Shown: positions 51,298 to 59,887 of the stretch, piece after piece | How the letters are laid out: each line of letters begins with the position of its first letter | Position numbering within the stretch: position 1 is the first letter of the stretch | NCBI GenBank assembly: GCA_002373675.1 | Contig: DFLF01000008.1 | Span: 149,423-213,422 of the forward strand | DNA from: Pseudobutyrivibrio sp. UBA3626 | Lineage (GTDB): Bacteria; Bacillota; Clostridia; Lachnospirales; Lachnospiraceae | Direction of reading: 5' to 3' | Length of the DNA stretch: 64,000 bases | Notes under the pieces: model-generated | Seen by the model: only the letters and a program-made list of their open reading frames with translations | Databases searched by the model: none | What the model was told of the DNA's origin: nothing | Program-made: the position numbers and the translations under genes

Positions 51298-52473
51298 ATG
51301 AAATGTTCTAATTGTGGAAAAGAAATACGAGTTGGTAGCGTCTATTGCGAATATTGCGGCAAAGAAGCAATGATTGTATCAGACTATAACGTATTAGAAG
51401 ATGAAGTATTGCATTCTCTTTTAGAGGATGATGATGCCTTCGCAAAGAGACAGGCGGCTCTTAAAAGAAAACAGGAAGAAATGGAGAAGCAGAATGCTAT
51501 AAATGAATCAGAGGAGAATGATGATGTCAAGAAAACAGGAAACGCATTTCTTGACAATATCTGGAACATTAAGAAGAATAGAATTATTTTTATTATATCT
51601 TGTGTTGTATTGGTTTTATTTATTGCGGCAATTCTTTTCTTTACTTCTTTTAGATTTAAGATGATTCAGGGAAGCAGCCTTGACTCCAAAGCAAAATATG
51701 AAGAGGCAATAGAAGTATATAAAGAGGCTTTAGACAAAAGAAAAGATTCTGTTGAAGCAAGAGTTGCTCTTGGTAAAGACTATATTATAACTGAACAATA
51801 TGATAAAGCAGAAGAAATTCTTCTTGAGGCATTAAGTCTGGATAAAGAATCTGTTGATGTATATAAAGCATTAATTGTCTTGTATACAGCAAGTAACGAT
51901 ACAGAGAAGCTTCTGGATTTGGAGAATAATGCTCCTAATTCTACAATTAAGAAATTATTTGAAACAACTGTGGTTACTGCGCCTAAAGCATCAGTAAAAG
52001 GTGGTAAATACAAAGAAGATCAGGAAGTTAAATTAATCTGTGACAATGATTCAACAATTTACTATTCAACAGATGGAACAACTCCTGATAAAGTGTCAGG
52101 TAAACTATATACCGAGCCAATTAAAATAGAGAGTGGAGACACAACTCTTAAGGCTATTTGTTACAATAAAGATGCTGAAAAAAGTGCTGTTATGACTGAG
52201 AAATATCAGATTAATTATGAAGCACCGGATTATCCTACTGTATCGCCTGGAAGCGGACATTATGATAGTCCCACAAGTGTAAGAATCAGTTCTGATGTTG
52301 AAGGTGCTAAGATATTCTATACATGGGATGGCTCAATACCAACTGCAAGCTCTGAAATGTACTATGGTCCTATTGATATTCCTGAAGGCAACAATGTATT
52401 ATCTGTTGTTGTAGTTGATAAGCATGGAATGACATCTAATGTATTTAGAGCTAATTATGAATATACTCCTTAA
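51298..52473 (+). CDS. Zinc-ribbon, TPR and chitobiase-C-like membrane protein
   Basis: The 391 residues run in order: N-terminal zinc ribbon (CSNCGKEIRVGSVYCEYCG, 3-21), charged helix, one membrane helix (about 97-117, IIFIISCVVLVLFIAAILFF), two or three TPR helices (YEEAIEVYKEALDKR; YDKAEEILLEALSLD), then two repeats of a beta domain like the chitobiase/beta-hexosaminidase C-terminal domain (IYYSTDGTTP... and IFYTWDGSIPT...). The zinc ribbon faces the cytosol and the beta domains the outside. GGAG precedes ATG 51298. Function unknown; such proteins are common beside cell-envelope genes. Confidence 0.75.
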   Translation: MKCSNCGKEIRVGSVYCEYCGKEAMIVSDYNVLEDEVLHSLLEDDDAFAKRQAALKRKQEEMEKQNAINESEENDDVKKTGNAFLDNIWNIKKNRIIFIISCVVLVLFIAAILFFTSFRFKMIQGSSLDSKAKYEEAIEVYKEALDKRKDSVEARVALGKDYIITEQYDKAEEILLEALSLDKESVDVYKALIVLYTASNDTEKLLDLENNAPNSTIKKLFETTVVTAPKASVKGGKYKEDQEVKLICDNDSTIYYSTDGTTPDKVSGKLYTEPIKIESGDTTLKAICYNKDAEKSAVMTEKYQINYEAPDYPTVSPGSGHYDSPTSVRISSDVEGAKIFYTWDGSIPTASSEMYYGPIDIPEGNNVLSVVVVDKHGMTSNVFRANYEYTP

Positions 52474-52491
52474 TAAGCAATAAGGTACCAT

Positions 52492-52971
52492 ATGAATATT
52501 AAAATAATTACAGTCGGTAAAATCAAAGAAAGTTTTTATAAAGAAGCAATTAATGAATATACGAAACGCTTGTCTTCATATTGTAAGATTAAGATTATTG
52601 AAGTAAATGATGAGAAGACGAAAGAGAATGCATCTGTTAATGAGAATAATATTGTATTAAAAAAAGAGGGAAAGCGTATATTAAATTATTGTAGTGATAA
52701 TGAATATATAATAGCTCTTGCTATTAATGGCAATAAATTAGATTCTATCAGATTTGCTTCGAAAATAAATGGATTAGGACTTCATTCTAATTCTAATATT
52801 TGTTTTATTATAGGAGGGTCTTTGGGACTTCATGAAGATGTGTTGAATAAGGCTGATTATAAACTTAGCTTTTCAGATATGACATTTCCACATCAATTAA
52901 TGAGAGTTATTCTTCTAGAACAGATTTATAGAGCATTTCGTATTAATAATAATGAACCTTATCATAAGTGA
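52492..52971 (+). CDS. rlmH: 23S rRNA pseudouridine-1915 N3-methyltransferase
   Basis: The 159-residue SPOUT methyltransferase modifies helix 69 of 23S rRNA. Landmarks: KIITVGKIKESFYKEAI, FIIGGSLGLHEDVL (SAM knot) and the C-terminal SDMTFPHQLMRVILLEQIYRAFRI, near-invariant in the family. Start 52492 has AAGGTACC, a modest site. The phosphorylase gene follows after 14 bp. Confidence 0.95.
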   Translation: MNIKIITVGKIKESFYKEAINEYTKRLSSYCKIKIIEVNDEKTKENASVNENNIVLKKEGKRILNYCSDNEYIIALAINGNKLDSIRFASKINGLGLHSNSNICFIIGGSLGLHEDVLNKADYKLSFSDMTFPHQLMRVILLEQIYRAFRINNNEPYHK

Positions 52972-52985
52972 TTTGGAGGCACTTC

Positions 52986-54290
52986 ATGAGAATACCGCAT
53001 CTCATAATTAAGAAGAAACTTAATAAGGAATTGTCTACAGAAGAAATCAAGTGGATAGTTGAGAATTATACTGCTGGGAAAATTCATGATTATCAAATGT
53101 CTGCTCTTCTTATGGCAGTATATTTTAATGGACTTAGTGACAGGGAGACAGTAGATCTTACTCTTGCAATGAGAGACTCAGGTGAGATTCTTGACCTTTC
53201 TTCAATAGATGGTATCAAGGTTGACAAACACTCCTCTGGAGGAGTTGGCGACAAGGTAAGTATTGTACTTGTTGGAATAATTGGAGCACTTGATATTCCA
53301 TTTGCCAAAATGAGTGGAAGAGGTCTTGGTCATACTGGTGGTACTATTGATAAATTAGAAAGCATTCCTGGATTTAGAACTAATCTTTCTATTGATGAAT
53401 TCATAGATAATGTCAAATCCATTAATGTGGCTATATCGTGTCAGACTTCTAATCTTGCTCCTGCAGATAAGAAGTTGTATGCACTTAGAGATGTTACTGG
53501 TACTGTTGATAATGTATCTCTAATTGCCAGTTCTATTATGAGCAAGAAACTTGCAAGTGGATGCGATGGAATTGTTCTTGATGTAACTACTGGTAGTGGT
53601 GCTTTTATGAATGATATTGAGGATGCAATTGAGCTTTCTAAGAAAATGGTAAATATTGGTAAAATCCTTAATAAAGAAACGATTGCTGTTGTAACTAATA
53701 TGGATGAACCACTTGGCAATGCTGTTGGAAATGCTCTTGAAGTTGCAGAGGCTATTCAAGCCCTTAAAGGATATGGACCGGCAGATTTGATGGAAGTTGT
53801 TATTACGATTGCATCATATATGCTTATTGTAGCAAAGAAAACAGACGATTTAGATAAGGCAAAAGATCTTATTCAATCTGTAATTGATAATGGTAGTGCG
53901 TATAATAAGTTTATTGAATTCGTTGAACGACAAGGCGGAGATTCTTCTTATGTAAAGAATTATGATTCTCTTATTAATGCTTCAATTATTCGTGAGGTTA
54001 AAGCTGAAAAAAGCGGATATATTCACAGAGTCAATGCATTAAATATTGGAAATGCTTCTCTGATACTTGGAGGAGGAAGAGAAGAACTTGACGATATCAT
54101 TGATTCTAGCGTAGGAATTTATCTTAATAAGAAAGTATCAGATAGTGTTAAAACTGGTCAAATTCTAGCGTATATATATGGTAATGATGAGAAAAAGGTT
54201 AATGATGCATATAAAGAAGTAGTTACAGCTTATGATATACAAGATGAAGTAATAGATAAGCCTAAAATGATTATAGATATTATTAAATAG
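52986..54290 (+). CDS. pdp: Pyrimidine-nucleoside phosphorylase
   Basis: It splits uridine, thymidine or deoxyuridine with phosphate. The 434 residues contain KHSSGGVGDKVSIVL (phosphate loop, about 80-94), KMSGRGLGHTGGTIDKLE (family signature) and SIMSKKLASG. The C-terminal PYNP domain begins near 345. ATG 52986 is preferred over 52968, which lies inside rlmH, because TTGGAGGCACTTC precedes it. Confidence 0.93.
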   Translation: MRIPHLIIKKKLNKELSTEEIKWIVENYTAGKIHDYQMSALLMAVYFNGLSDRETVDLTLAMRDSGEILDLSSIDGIKVDKHSSGGVGDKVSIVLVGIIGALDIPFAKMSGRGLGHTGGTIDKLESIPGFRTNLSIDEFIDNVKSINVAISCQTSNLAPADKKLYALRDVTGTVDNVSLIASSIMSKKLASGCDGIVLDVTTGSGAFMNDIEDAIELSKKMVNIGKILNKETIAVVTNMDEPLGNAVGNALEVAEAIQALKGYGPADLMEVVITIASYMLIVAKKTDDLDKAKDLIQSVIDNGSAYNKFIEFVERQGGDSSYVKNYDSLINASIIREVKAEKSGYIHRVNALNIGNASLILGGGREELDDIIDSSVGIYLNKKVSDSVKTGQILAYIYGNDEKKVNDAYKEVVTAYDIQDEVIDKPKMIIDIIK

Positions 54291-54303
54291 CTTAAGAGGT
54301 TAT

Positions 54304-55266
54304 ATGGATAAATATACAAGTAAGATAAATATTGCTGACAACGAAATATCTGTTATATTTGGCGAGCTTGATATGTATGCCAAAATGATTGAAAAGGCAC
54401 TTGACGTAGATATTATTCCGAGAGATGATTTTGTCAAAATTGTTGGGAATAAAGATAATGTATTAAGCTGTGAACGGGTTATATATAATCTTATTGAATC
54501 TAACAAAAAAGGCAATGAAATTAATGAGCAATCTGTTAATTATGCAATTAGTCTTGGAATAGATAAGAACAATTCTTTCCTTAAGCTGGATGATATAATA
54601 TGCCATACAATATATGGAAAACCAATCAAACCTAAAACTATTGGGCAGAAGAAATATATAGATTCTATTAAGGAAAATATGATTACTTTCGGTATTGGTC
54701 CGGCTGGTACCGGCAAGACATATCTTGCAATGGCAATGGCAATATCTGCTTTTCAACGGGAAGAAGTTGGCAAAATAATTCTAACAAGACCGGCAATTGA
54801 AGCAGGAGAAAAACTGGGCTTTCTACCGGGTGATTTGCAAAGCAAAGTTGACCCATATCTTAGACCTTTATATGATGCACTATATCAGATTATGGGGGCT
54901 GATAATTTCCTTAAGAATATGGAGAAAGGTCTTATTGAAGTGGCGCCTCTTGCTTATATGAGAGGAAGAACCCTTGATAATTCATATATTATTCTTGACG
55001 AAGCTCAGAATACAACAAGTTCGCAGATGAAAATGTTTCTTACAAGAATTGGATTTGGCTCTAAGGCGGTTATTACTGGAGATAATACACAGATTGATTT
55101 GCCTAAAGGTGTAAGTTCCGGCCTGAATAATGCAACGAAGATATTAACGAATATTGATGATATAGGAATTTGTACATTATCAGGCGTTGATGTTGTGAGA
55201 CACCCTCTTGTTCAAAAGATTGTAAATGCTTATGAGTCTTATGAAAACAAGAATAAGAATAAATAA
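54304..55266 (+). CDS. phoH: PhoH-like ATPase
   Basis: The 320 residues carry an N-terminal KH-like part and a helicase-type ATPase: GIGPAGTGKTYLAMAMA (about 126-142), LTRPAIEAGEKLGFLPGD, YIILDEAQNTTSSQMKMFLTRIG and GDNTQIDLP. It starts a phoH - HD membrane protein - ybeY cluster, conserved in Firmicutes and tied to RNA metabolism. AAGAGG lies close (5 bases) before ATG 54304. Confidence 0.93.
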   Translation: MDKYTSKINIADNEISVIFGELDMYAKMIEKALDVDIIPRDDFVKIVGNKDNVLSCERVIYNLIESNKKGNEINEQSVNYAISLGIDKNNSFLKLDDIICHTIYGKPIKPKTIGQKKYIDSIKENMITFGIGPAGTGKTYLAMAMAISAFQREEVGKIILTRPAIEAGEKLGFLPGDLQSKVDPYLRPLYDALYQIMGADNFLKNMEKGLIEVAPLAYMRGRTLDNSYIILDEAQNTTSSQMKMFLTRIGFGSKAVITGDNTQIDLPKGVSSGLNNATKILTNIDDIGICTLSGVDVVRHPLVQKIVNAYESYENKNKNK

Positions 55267-55290
55267 ATCCGTTGATTTAGAAAGAAATGT

Positions 55291-56499
55291 ATGAAAAGTT
55301 CAAAGCAAAAAATAATAAAAAGAGAATATATAGCTAAAATTAGAGTGTTTTACCTATTTTTGTGCTTTATTATAAGTCTCATTGGTGTAATTTCCATTTC
55401 TTTACTTAATAATCTGCTGATAGATCAGACGCTATGTACTGTGTTTATAACAATTGTCTTTTCTATTGTTATTAGTATATCTATTATGCATAAGCGTAGT
55501 AAGAAAGAACTGGTGGATTTTGATACATCTTATAGCAGACTTTGCCTTAGAATACTGTATTGTTGGGCAATTATTATAGTTGGTAATTTTATTCCTGAAT
55601 TCTTTGTGCCGGTATTTTTACTGCCTATAATTCTTACAACTGTATGTGATGAAATGGTATCACTATGCGCATCACTTTATATGGTTGTATGCCTTTGTTA
55701 TGTTCATCATTCTAATAATCTTGTGATTATTTGTTATGTGTTATTAGTTCTTATTTCTCAGGTTGTATCTTCTTATATGAAGTCAAGTAAAGAGAAGATG
55801 AGAGTGGATGTAATTGTAATTATATTTACATCTAATGTGATTATAACTTTGATTTGTTATTATCTTGCTAACTATAATATGAACTGGCTGATTCTTATAT
55901 ATTCTGCTTCCTTAGGAGCATTATCAGCATTGTTTTTTGGATTGTTGTTTAATCTTCTTTTAGAGAAGTCAAGAAAGGATTTTACCAACAAATATCATAT
56001 TATATTAGATAAGAATTATAGCCTTGTTAGAGATATTAAGAATTATTCTCTTGCCGAATATACTCATGCAATTAAAGTATCTGATTTGTCTAGGAAATGC
56101 GCAAATGAAATTGGAGCAAACGAATTATGTGCTGCATGTGGTGGATTCTATTACAGACTAGGTAAAATGGAAGGCGAGCCGGAAATCGATAATGCTGTTA
56201 AACTGGCCACAAATAATTGCTTTCCAAGAGATGTGATAACTATTCTTTCTGAATATGGTGGAATTATAGAGAAGCCATCTTCTCCAGAGTCAGCCATTGT
56301 TCATATGGTTGATGTACTTGTGACAAAGATTGAACTTCTGGATGAAGAGACAATGTCTTCCTCATGGAATCAGGATATGGTTATATATCAGACTTTAAAT
56401 GATTATTCACAACAAGGATTTTATGATAATTCAGGGCTTAGTATGAATCAATTTCTTAGAGTAAGACAAAGACTTGTTAATGAGGAAAGTTTTATATGA
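55291..56499 (+). CDS. Degenerate PgpH-like membrane HD-domain protein
   Basis: It occupies the position of pgpH (7TM-HD c-di-AMP phosphodiesterase) between phoH and ybeY, but at 402 residues is much shorter than PgpH (about 700): the large extracellular domain is missing. Six or seven membrane helices lie in residues 20-225. The C-terminal part resembles the HD domain (SLAEYTHAIKVSDLSRKCANEIGANELCAACGGFYYRLGKME), but the metal-binding HD pair is YR (FYYRLGK instead of FYHDIGK). It therefore probably cannot hydrolyse c-di-AMP and may only bind or signal. It overlaps ybeY by 4 bp. Confidence 0.75.
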   Translation: MKSSKQKIIKREYIAKIRVFYLFLCFIISLIGVISISLLNNLLIDQTLCTVFITIVFSIVISISIMHKRSKKELVDFDTSYSRLCLRILYCWAIIIVGNFIPEFFVPVFLLPIILTTVCDEMVSLCASLYMVVCLCYVHHSNNLVIICYVLLVLISQVVSSYMKSSKEKMRVDVIVIIFTSNVIITLICYYLANYNMNWLILIYSASLGALSALFFGLLFNLLLEKSRKDFTNKYHIILDKNYSLVRDIKNYSLAEYTHAIKVSDLSRKCANEIGANELCAACGGFYYRLGKMEGEPEIDNAVKLATNNCFPRDVITILSEYGGIIEKPSSPESAIVHMVDVLVTKIELLDEETMSSSWNQDMVIYQTLNDYSQQGFYDNSGLSMNQFLRVRQRLVNEESFI

Positions 56500-57029
56500 C
56501 ATTATATTTTGTGGAACAATTTAAGTTAGATAATATATTTGATTTTGATTATAAAGAGGTTGCCAGAACAGTAATTAATAAGACACTTATACAAGAACAT
56601 TTTAATTATGATGTGGAAGTAAGTATAACCCTTTTGGGTGAGAATGATATAAAAGATATCAATAGAGAATATCGAGATATTGATAAAAAAACTGATGTGT
56701 TGTCTTTCCCAATGATAGAATATGATTCTTCATATTCAACATGTTCTGATAGAACAGAAGAGATGTATGAATTTATAGAAGATAGTATAGATGCGATTAA
56801 TCCGGATACTGATGAAATTATTCTTGGGGATATTGTCTTATGTGTTCCTGTTATCTTAGAACAGGCAAAGGAATACAATCATAGTATTTTGCGAGAATAT
56901 GCATTTCTTATTGCACATTCTATGCTTCATTTATTAGGATATGACCATATGAATGAGAAGGAAAGACTTATTATGGAAAAAAAGCAAAACTTGATATTAG
57001 AATCTCTAAATATAACAAGAGATTTATAA
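56496..57029 (+). CDS. ybeY: Endoribonuclease YbeY
   Basis: It takes part in 16S rRNA 3' maturation and ribosome quality control. The 177 residues have the zinc motif HSMLHLLGYDHM (HxxxHxxxxxH) near 147-158 and the upstream NREYRDIDKKTDVLSFP. It is slightly longer than average because of an acidic insertion (about 75-100). ATG overlaps the upstream stop by 4 bp, so translation is coupled. Confidence 0.95.
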   Translation: MTLYFVEQFKLDNIFDFDYKEVARTVINKTLIQEHFNYDVEVSITLLGENDIKDINREYRDIDKKTDVLSFPMIEYDSSYSTCSDRTEEMYEFIEDSIDAINPDTDEIILGDIVLCVPVILEQAKEYNHSILREYAFLIAHSMLHLLGYDHMNEKERLIMEKKQNLILESLNITRDL

Positions 57030-57059
57030 TATATATTCATTTATGAGGGAGGATTTAAA

Positions 57060-58181
57060 ATGAGTAAAAAGGCAATAATTGCAATTATTGTAGCTGCTGT
57101 TGTATTAGTAGGTGGTGGTGTGACAGCATACTTCTTGCTTAGACCAACTGAGGAAAAGACGCAAGAAGCAGTTGTAGTTGATAAACATCCTAATCAGGCA
57201 CAAAGTATTCTTACAGGACAGTGGATTGATAAGGGTATTCAAAGTCAAAGACCACTTGCAATAATGATGGAAAATGAGAAACATAATCACCCATTATTTG
57301 GACTGAATTCGTCTGGTGTAATCTATGAATGTCCTGTTGAAGGTAGTTCTACAAGATTCATGGTTCTATATGATAATAATATAGACGATAATTTGAAGCT
57401 TGGAAATGTGCGTTCCAGCAGACCATATTATATATATTTCGCACATGAATTCGATGCTCTTTATGTAAACTGGGGTGCATCAGTTCGTGCCATTGATATT
57501 CTTGCTACTGATTATATAGATAACTTGAGTGGTGTAATCAATGCTAAGCTTGATACGGTATGTTTCTTCAAGACTAAAGACCATCCTTCACCAAGTAACA
57601 TTTACACTAATCGTGGTATGATTATGCAAGGTGTTCAACAGATGGGATATAGAACAACTCTTGATACTAATAAGCCTAAGAAATTTACATTTACAGAAGA
57701 AGCAGATCAGCCTAATACACTTGCTGTAGAAGGAGCAACTGATTGTATGGTTATTAAGCCATATTTCTTTGTGAATCTACCTAGATTTGAGTATGATCCT
57801 GCTACTCAGAAGTATAAGAGATTCCAGTTTGGCAAAGAACAAATTGATGGAAATGACAATTCTCAGATAGTATGCGATAATATTATCTTCCAGGATGTTG
57901 ATAGTCATGACTTAGAAGAGCATGATACTGCTAACAGCCCATATATCTGGTGTGAGACTACTGGTAAGGGTACTGGTAAATATTTCACAAAGGGTAAGAT
58001 GATTGATATTACATGGTCTCGTCCTACAGAAAACGATGTTACAAAGTATTATGATATGCAAGGTAATGAAATCGTAATTAATCAAGGTAGAACCTGGGTT
58101 TGTACAACTGAGAATAAATACAAAGATAAGAATAAGTATTATGCAACAGTTGAAGAATATAATGCTGCTAATACAAAATAA
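57060..58181 (+). CDS. DUF3048 (YerB-like) secreted or anchored protein
   Basis: The 373 residues begin with a membrane anchor or signal (AIIAIIVAAVVLVGGGVTAYFL, 5-26; no lipobox Cys). The rest matches DUF3048: RPLAIMMENEKHNHP, VIYECPVEGSSTRFMVLY, GNVRSSRPYYIYFAHEFDALYVNWG, and a C-terminal DITWSRPTENDVTKYYDMQGNEI with NQGRTWVC. YerB family members are extracytoplasmic, with unknown biochemistry. GAGGGAGGATTTAAA precedes ATG 57060. Confidence 0.85.
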   Translation: MSKKAIIAIIVAAVVLVGGGVTAYFLLRPTEEKTQEAVVVDKHPNQAQSILTGQWIDKGIQSQRPLAIMMENEKHNHPLFGLNSSGVIYECPVEGSSTRFMVLYDNNIDDNLKLGNVRSSRPYYIYFAHEFDALYVNWGASVRAIDILATDYIDNLSGVINAKLDTVCFFKTKDHPSPSNIYTNRGMIMQGVQQMGYRTTLDTNKPKKFTFTEEADQPNTLAVEGATDCMVIKPYFFVNLPRFEYDPATQKYKRFQFGKEQIDGNDNSQIVCDNIIFQDVDSHDLEEHDTANSPYIWCETTGKGTGKYFTKGKMIDITWSRPTENDVTKYYDMQGNEIVINQGRTWVCTTENKYKDKNKYYATVEEYNAANTK

Positions 58182-58226
58182 TTAATGCAAAGTTTATTGC
58201 ATAATAGAAGTAAGGACTAGTATTTA

Positions 58227-59885
58227 ATGAGTAATGCAAAAAAGAGTGACCATAATTTTTTGCTTCAAGGCTCAATACTTGCTATAGCTCAGATTATTAG
58301 TAAGATAGTTGGTCTTGTATATAGAATTCCACTTACTGCTATTATTGGCAAACGTGGAAATGACTATTATGGTACAGCTTTTGAAGTGTACAATATAATA
58401 CTGATTATTTCATCCTTTAGTATTCCTTTAGCCGTCTCTAAATTAGTGGCGGCTAGGATTGCTAATGGTGAAGCAAAAAATGCCAATAGAGTGCTTATAG
58501 GTTCTCTGATATTTTCAATATTTTCAGGGGGTGCTGCAGCCTTTATTGTCTATTATTTTGCTGACTTTTTTACTGGTACATTATTAAAGACACCTTATTC
58601 TATAATTGCCCTTAAGATTCTTGCGCCTACTTTATTTGTCGTAGCTATTGTAGGAGTTTTTCGTGGATTCTTCCAGGGGCTTAATACGACTATGCCATCT
58701 GCAATATCGCAAATTGCAGAACAAATTGTTAATGCAGTAGTGTCTGTTATAGCAGCCATTGCTTTAGTTGGATATGGCGCTAAAGTTGGTGGTGTGCTTA
58801 ATGATGTAGAAGGATATAAAGCAGCATATGGAGCAGCTGGAGGTACTCTTGGTACACTAAGCGGAGCAATAATAGCTCTTGTATTTATGCTTCTTGTATT
58901 TTTTGCTTACTTTAAGAGATTTAGAAAAAGAATAAGAAAAGATAGAAGCAGAAATATTGAATCTTATCCAGAAGTCATAAAAATTCTCGTTTTGACGATT
59001 GTTCCTGTTCTTCTTAGTACTACTTTATTTAATATTAGTGCCATTATTGATCAGGGTATATTTAAGAATATTGCTGTGGCACAGGGATATAGCCCACAGC
59101 AAATCTCTGAATGGTGGGGAGTGTTTACTGGACAATATAAGGTACTTATTAATGTACCTATATCTATTGCTTCGTCAATAGCGGCATCTGCTGTTCCTGC
59201 GCTTACAATGGCTTATGAGAGAAGAGACAGGAAGACATTAAGGAGTCAGATTCATTCTGCCAACAGATTTATAATGATATTCGCATTCCCGTGTGCAGTA
59301 GGACTTACTGTTCTTGCTATGCCAATAATGGAACTGTTATTCGCAGATTCTGATCCTACTAGTGGTATGATGCTGATTGTCGGTTCTTGTGCGGTTATTT
59401 TCTATTCAATATCCAGTCTCTCTAATGGATTGCTTCAAGGTATTGATAAAATGAGAATTCCTGTTATTAATGCTGTTATTGCACTAGTGCTTCACGTGGC
59501 GCTTCTTCTTGTGCTTATGGAATTCTTCTACTTGAATATCTATGCAGTAGTAATTTCCAATGCCTTCTATGCGCTACTTATGTGTATTCTTAATGCTATT
59601 CCTCTTAGAAAGAGTACGAGAGCAAGACAGAATATAAAAAGTACATATATAATTCCTGGAATTTCATCTGTAATAATGGGGCTTGTGGTATATGTAATTT
59701 ATAAGCTGATTATGGTAATTATTAATTCTAATCTTATGGCAGTAATTGTATCTGTTATAATAGGAAGTGTTGTCTATGCAGTTGTAATGCTTCTGTTTAG
59801 AGGAATAACACGATACGATTTGCTTAGAATCCCTATGGGTGATAAGATTGTAGATATTTGTGATAGAATGCATTTGTTAAGATAA
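58227..59885 (+). CDS. SpoVB/MurJ-like polysaccharide flippase
   Basis: The 552-residue integral membrane protein has about 14 hydrophobic helices and no soluble domain, as in the MATE/MOP group. The N-terminal part (LLQGSILAIAQIISKIVGLVYRIPLTAIIG) and FFQGLNTTMPSAISQIAEQIVNAV fit the SpoVB/polysaccharide biosynthesis C family, whose members move lipid-linked wall precursors or act in spore cortex formation. AAGTAAGGACTAGTATTTA precedes ATG 58227. The FAD-dehydrogenase gene follows 2 bp later. Confidence 0.85.
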   Translation: MSNAKKSDHNFLLQGSILAIAQIISKIVGLVYRIPLTAIIGKRGNDYYGTAFEVYNIILIISSFSIPLAVSKLVAARIANGEAKNANRVLIGSLIFSIFSGGAAAFIVYYFADFFTGTLLKTPYSIIALKILAPTLFVVAIVGVFRGFFQGLNTTMPSAISQIAEQIVNAVVSVIAAIALVGYGAKVGGVLNDVEGYKAAYGAAGGTLGTLSGAIIALVFMLLVFFAYFKRFRKRIRKDRSRNIESYPEVIKILVLTIVPVLLSTTLFNISAIIDQGIFKNIAVAQGYSPQQISEWWGVFTGQYKVLINVPISIASSIAASAVPALTMAYERRDRKTLRSQIHSANRFIMIFAFPCAVGLTVLAMPIMELLFADSDPTSGMMLIVGSCAVIFYSISSLSNGLLQGIDKMRIPVINAVIALVLHVALLLVLMEFFYLNIYAVVISNAFYALLMCILNAIPLRKSTRARQNIKSTYIIPGISSVIMGLVVYVIYKLIMVIINSNLMAVIVSVIIGSVVYAVVMLLFRGITRYDLLRIPMGDKIVDICDRMHLLR

Positions 59886-59887
59886 AA

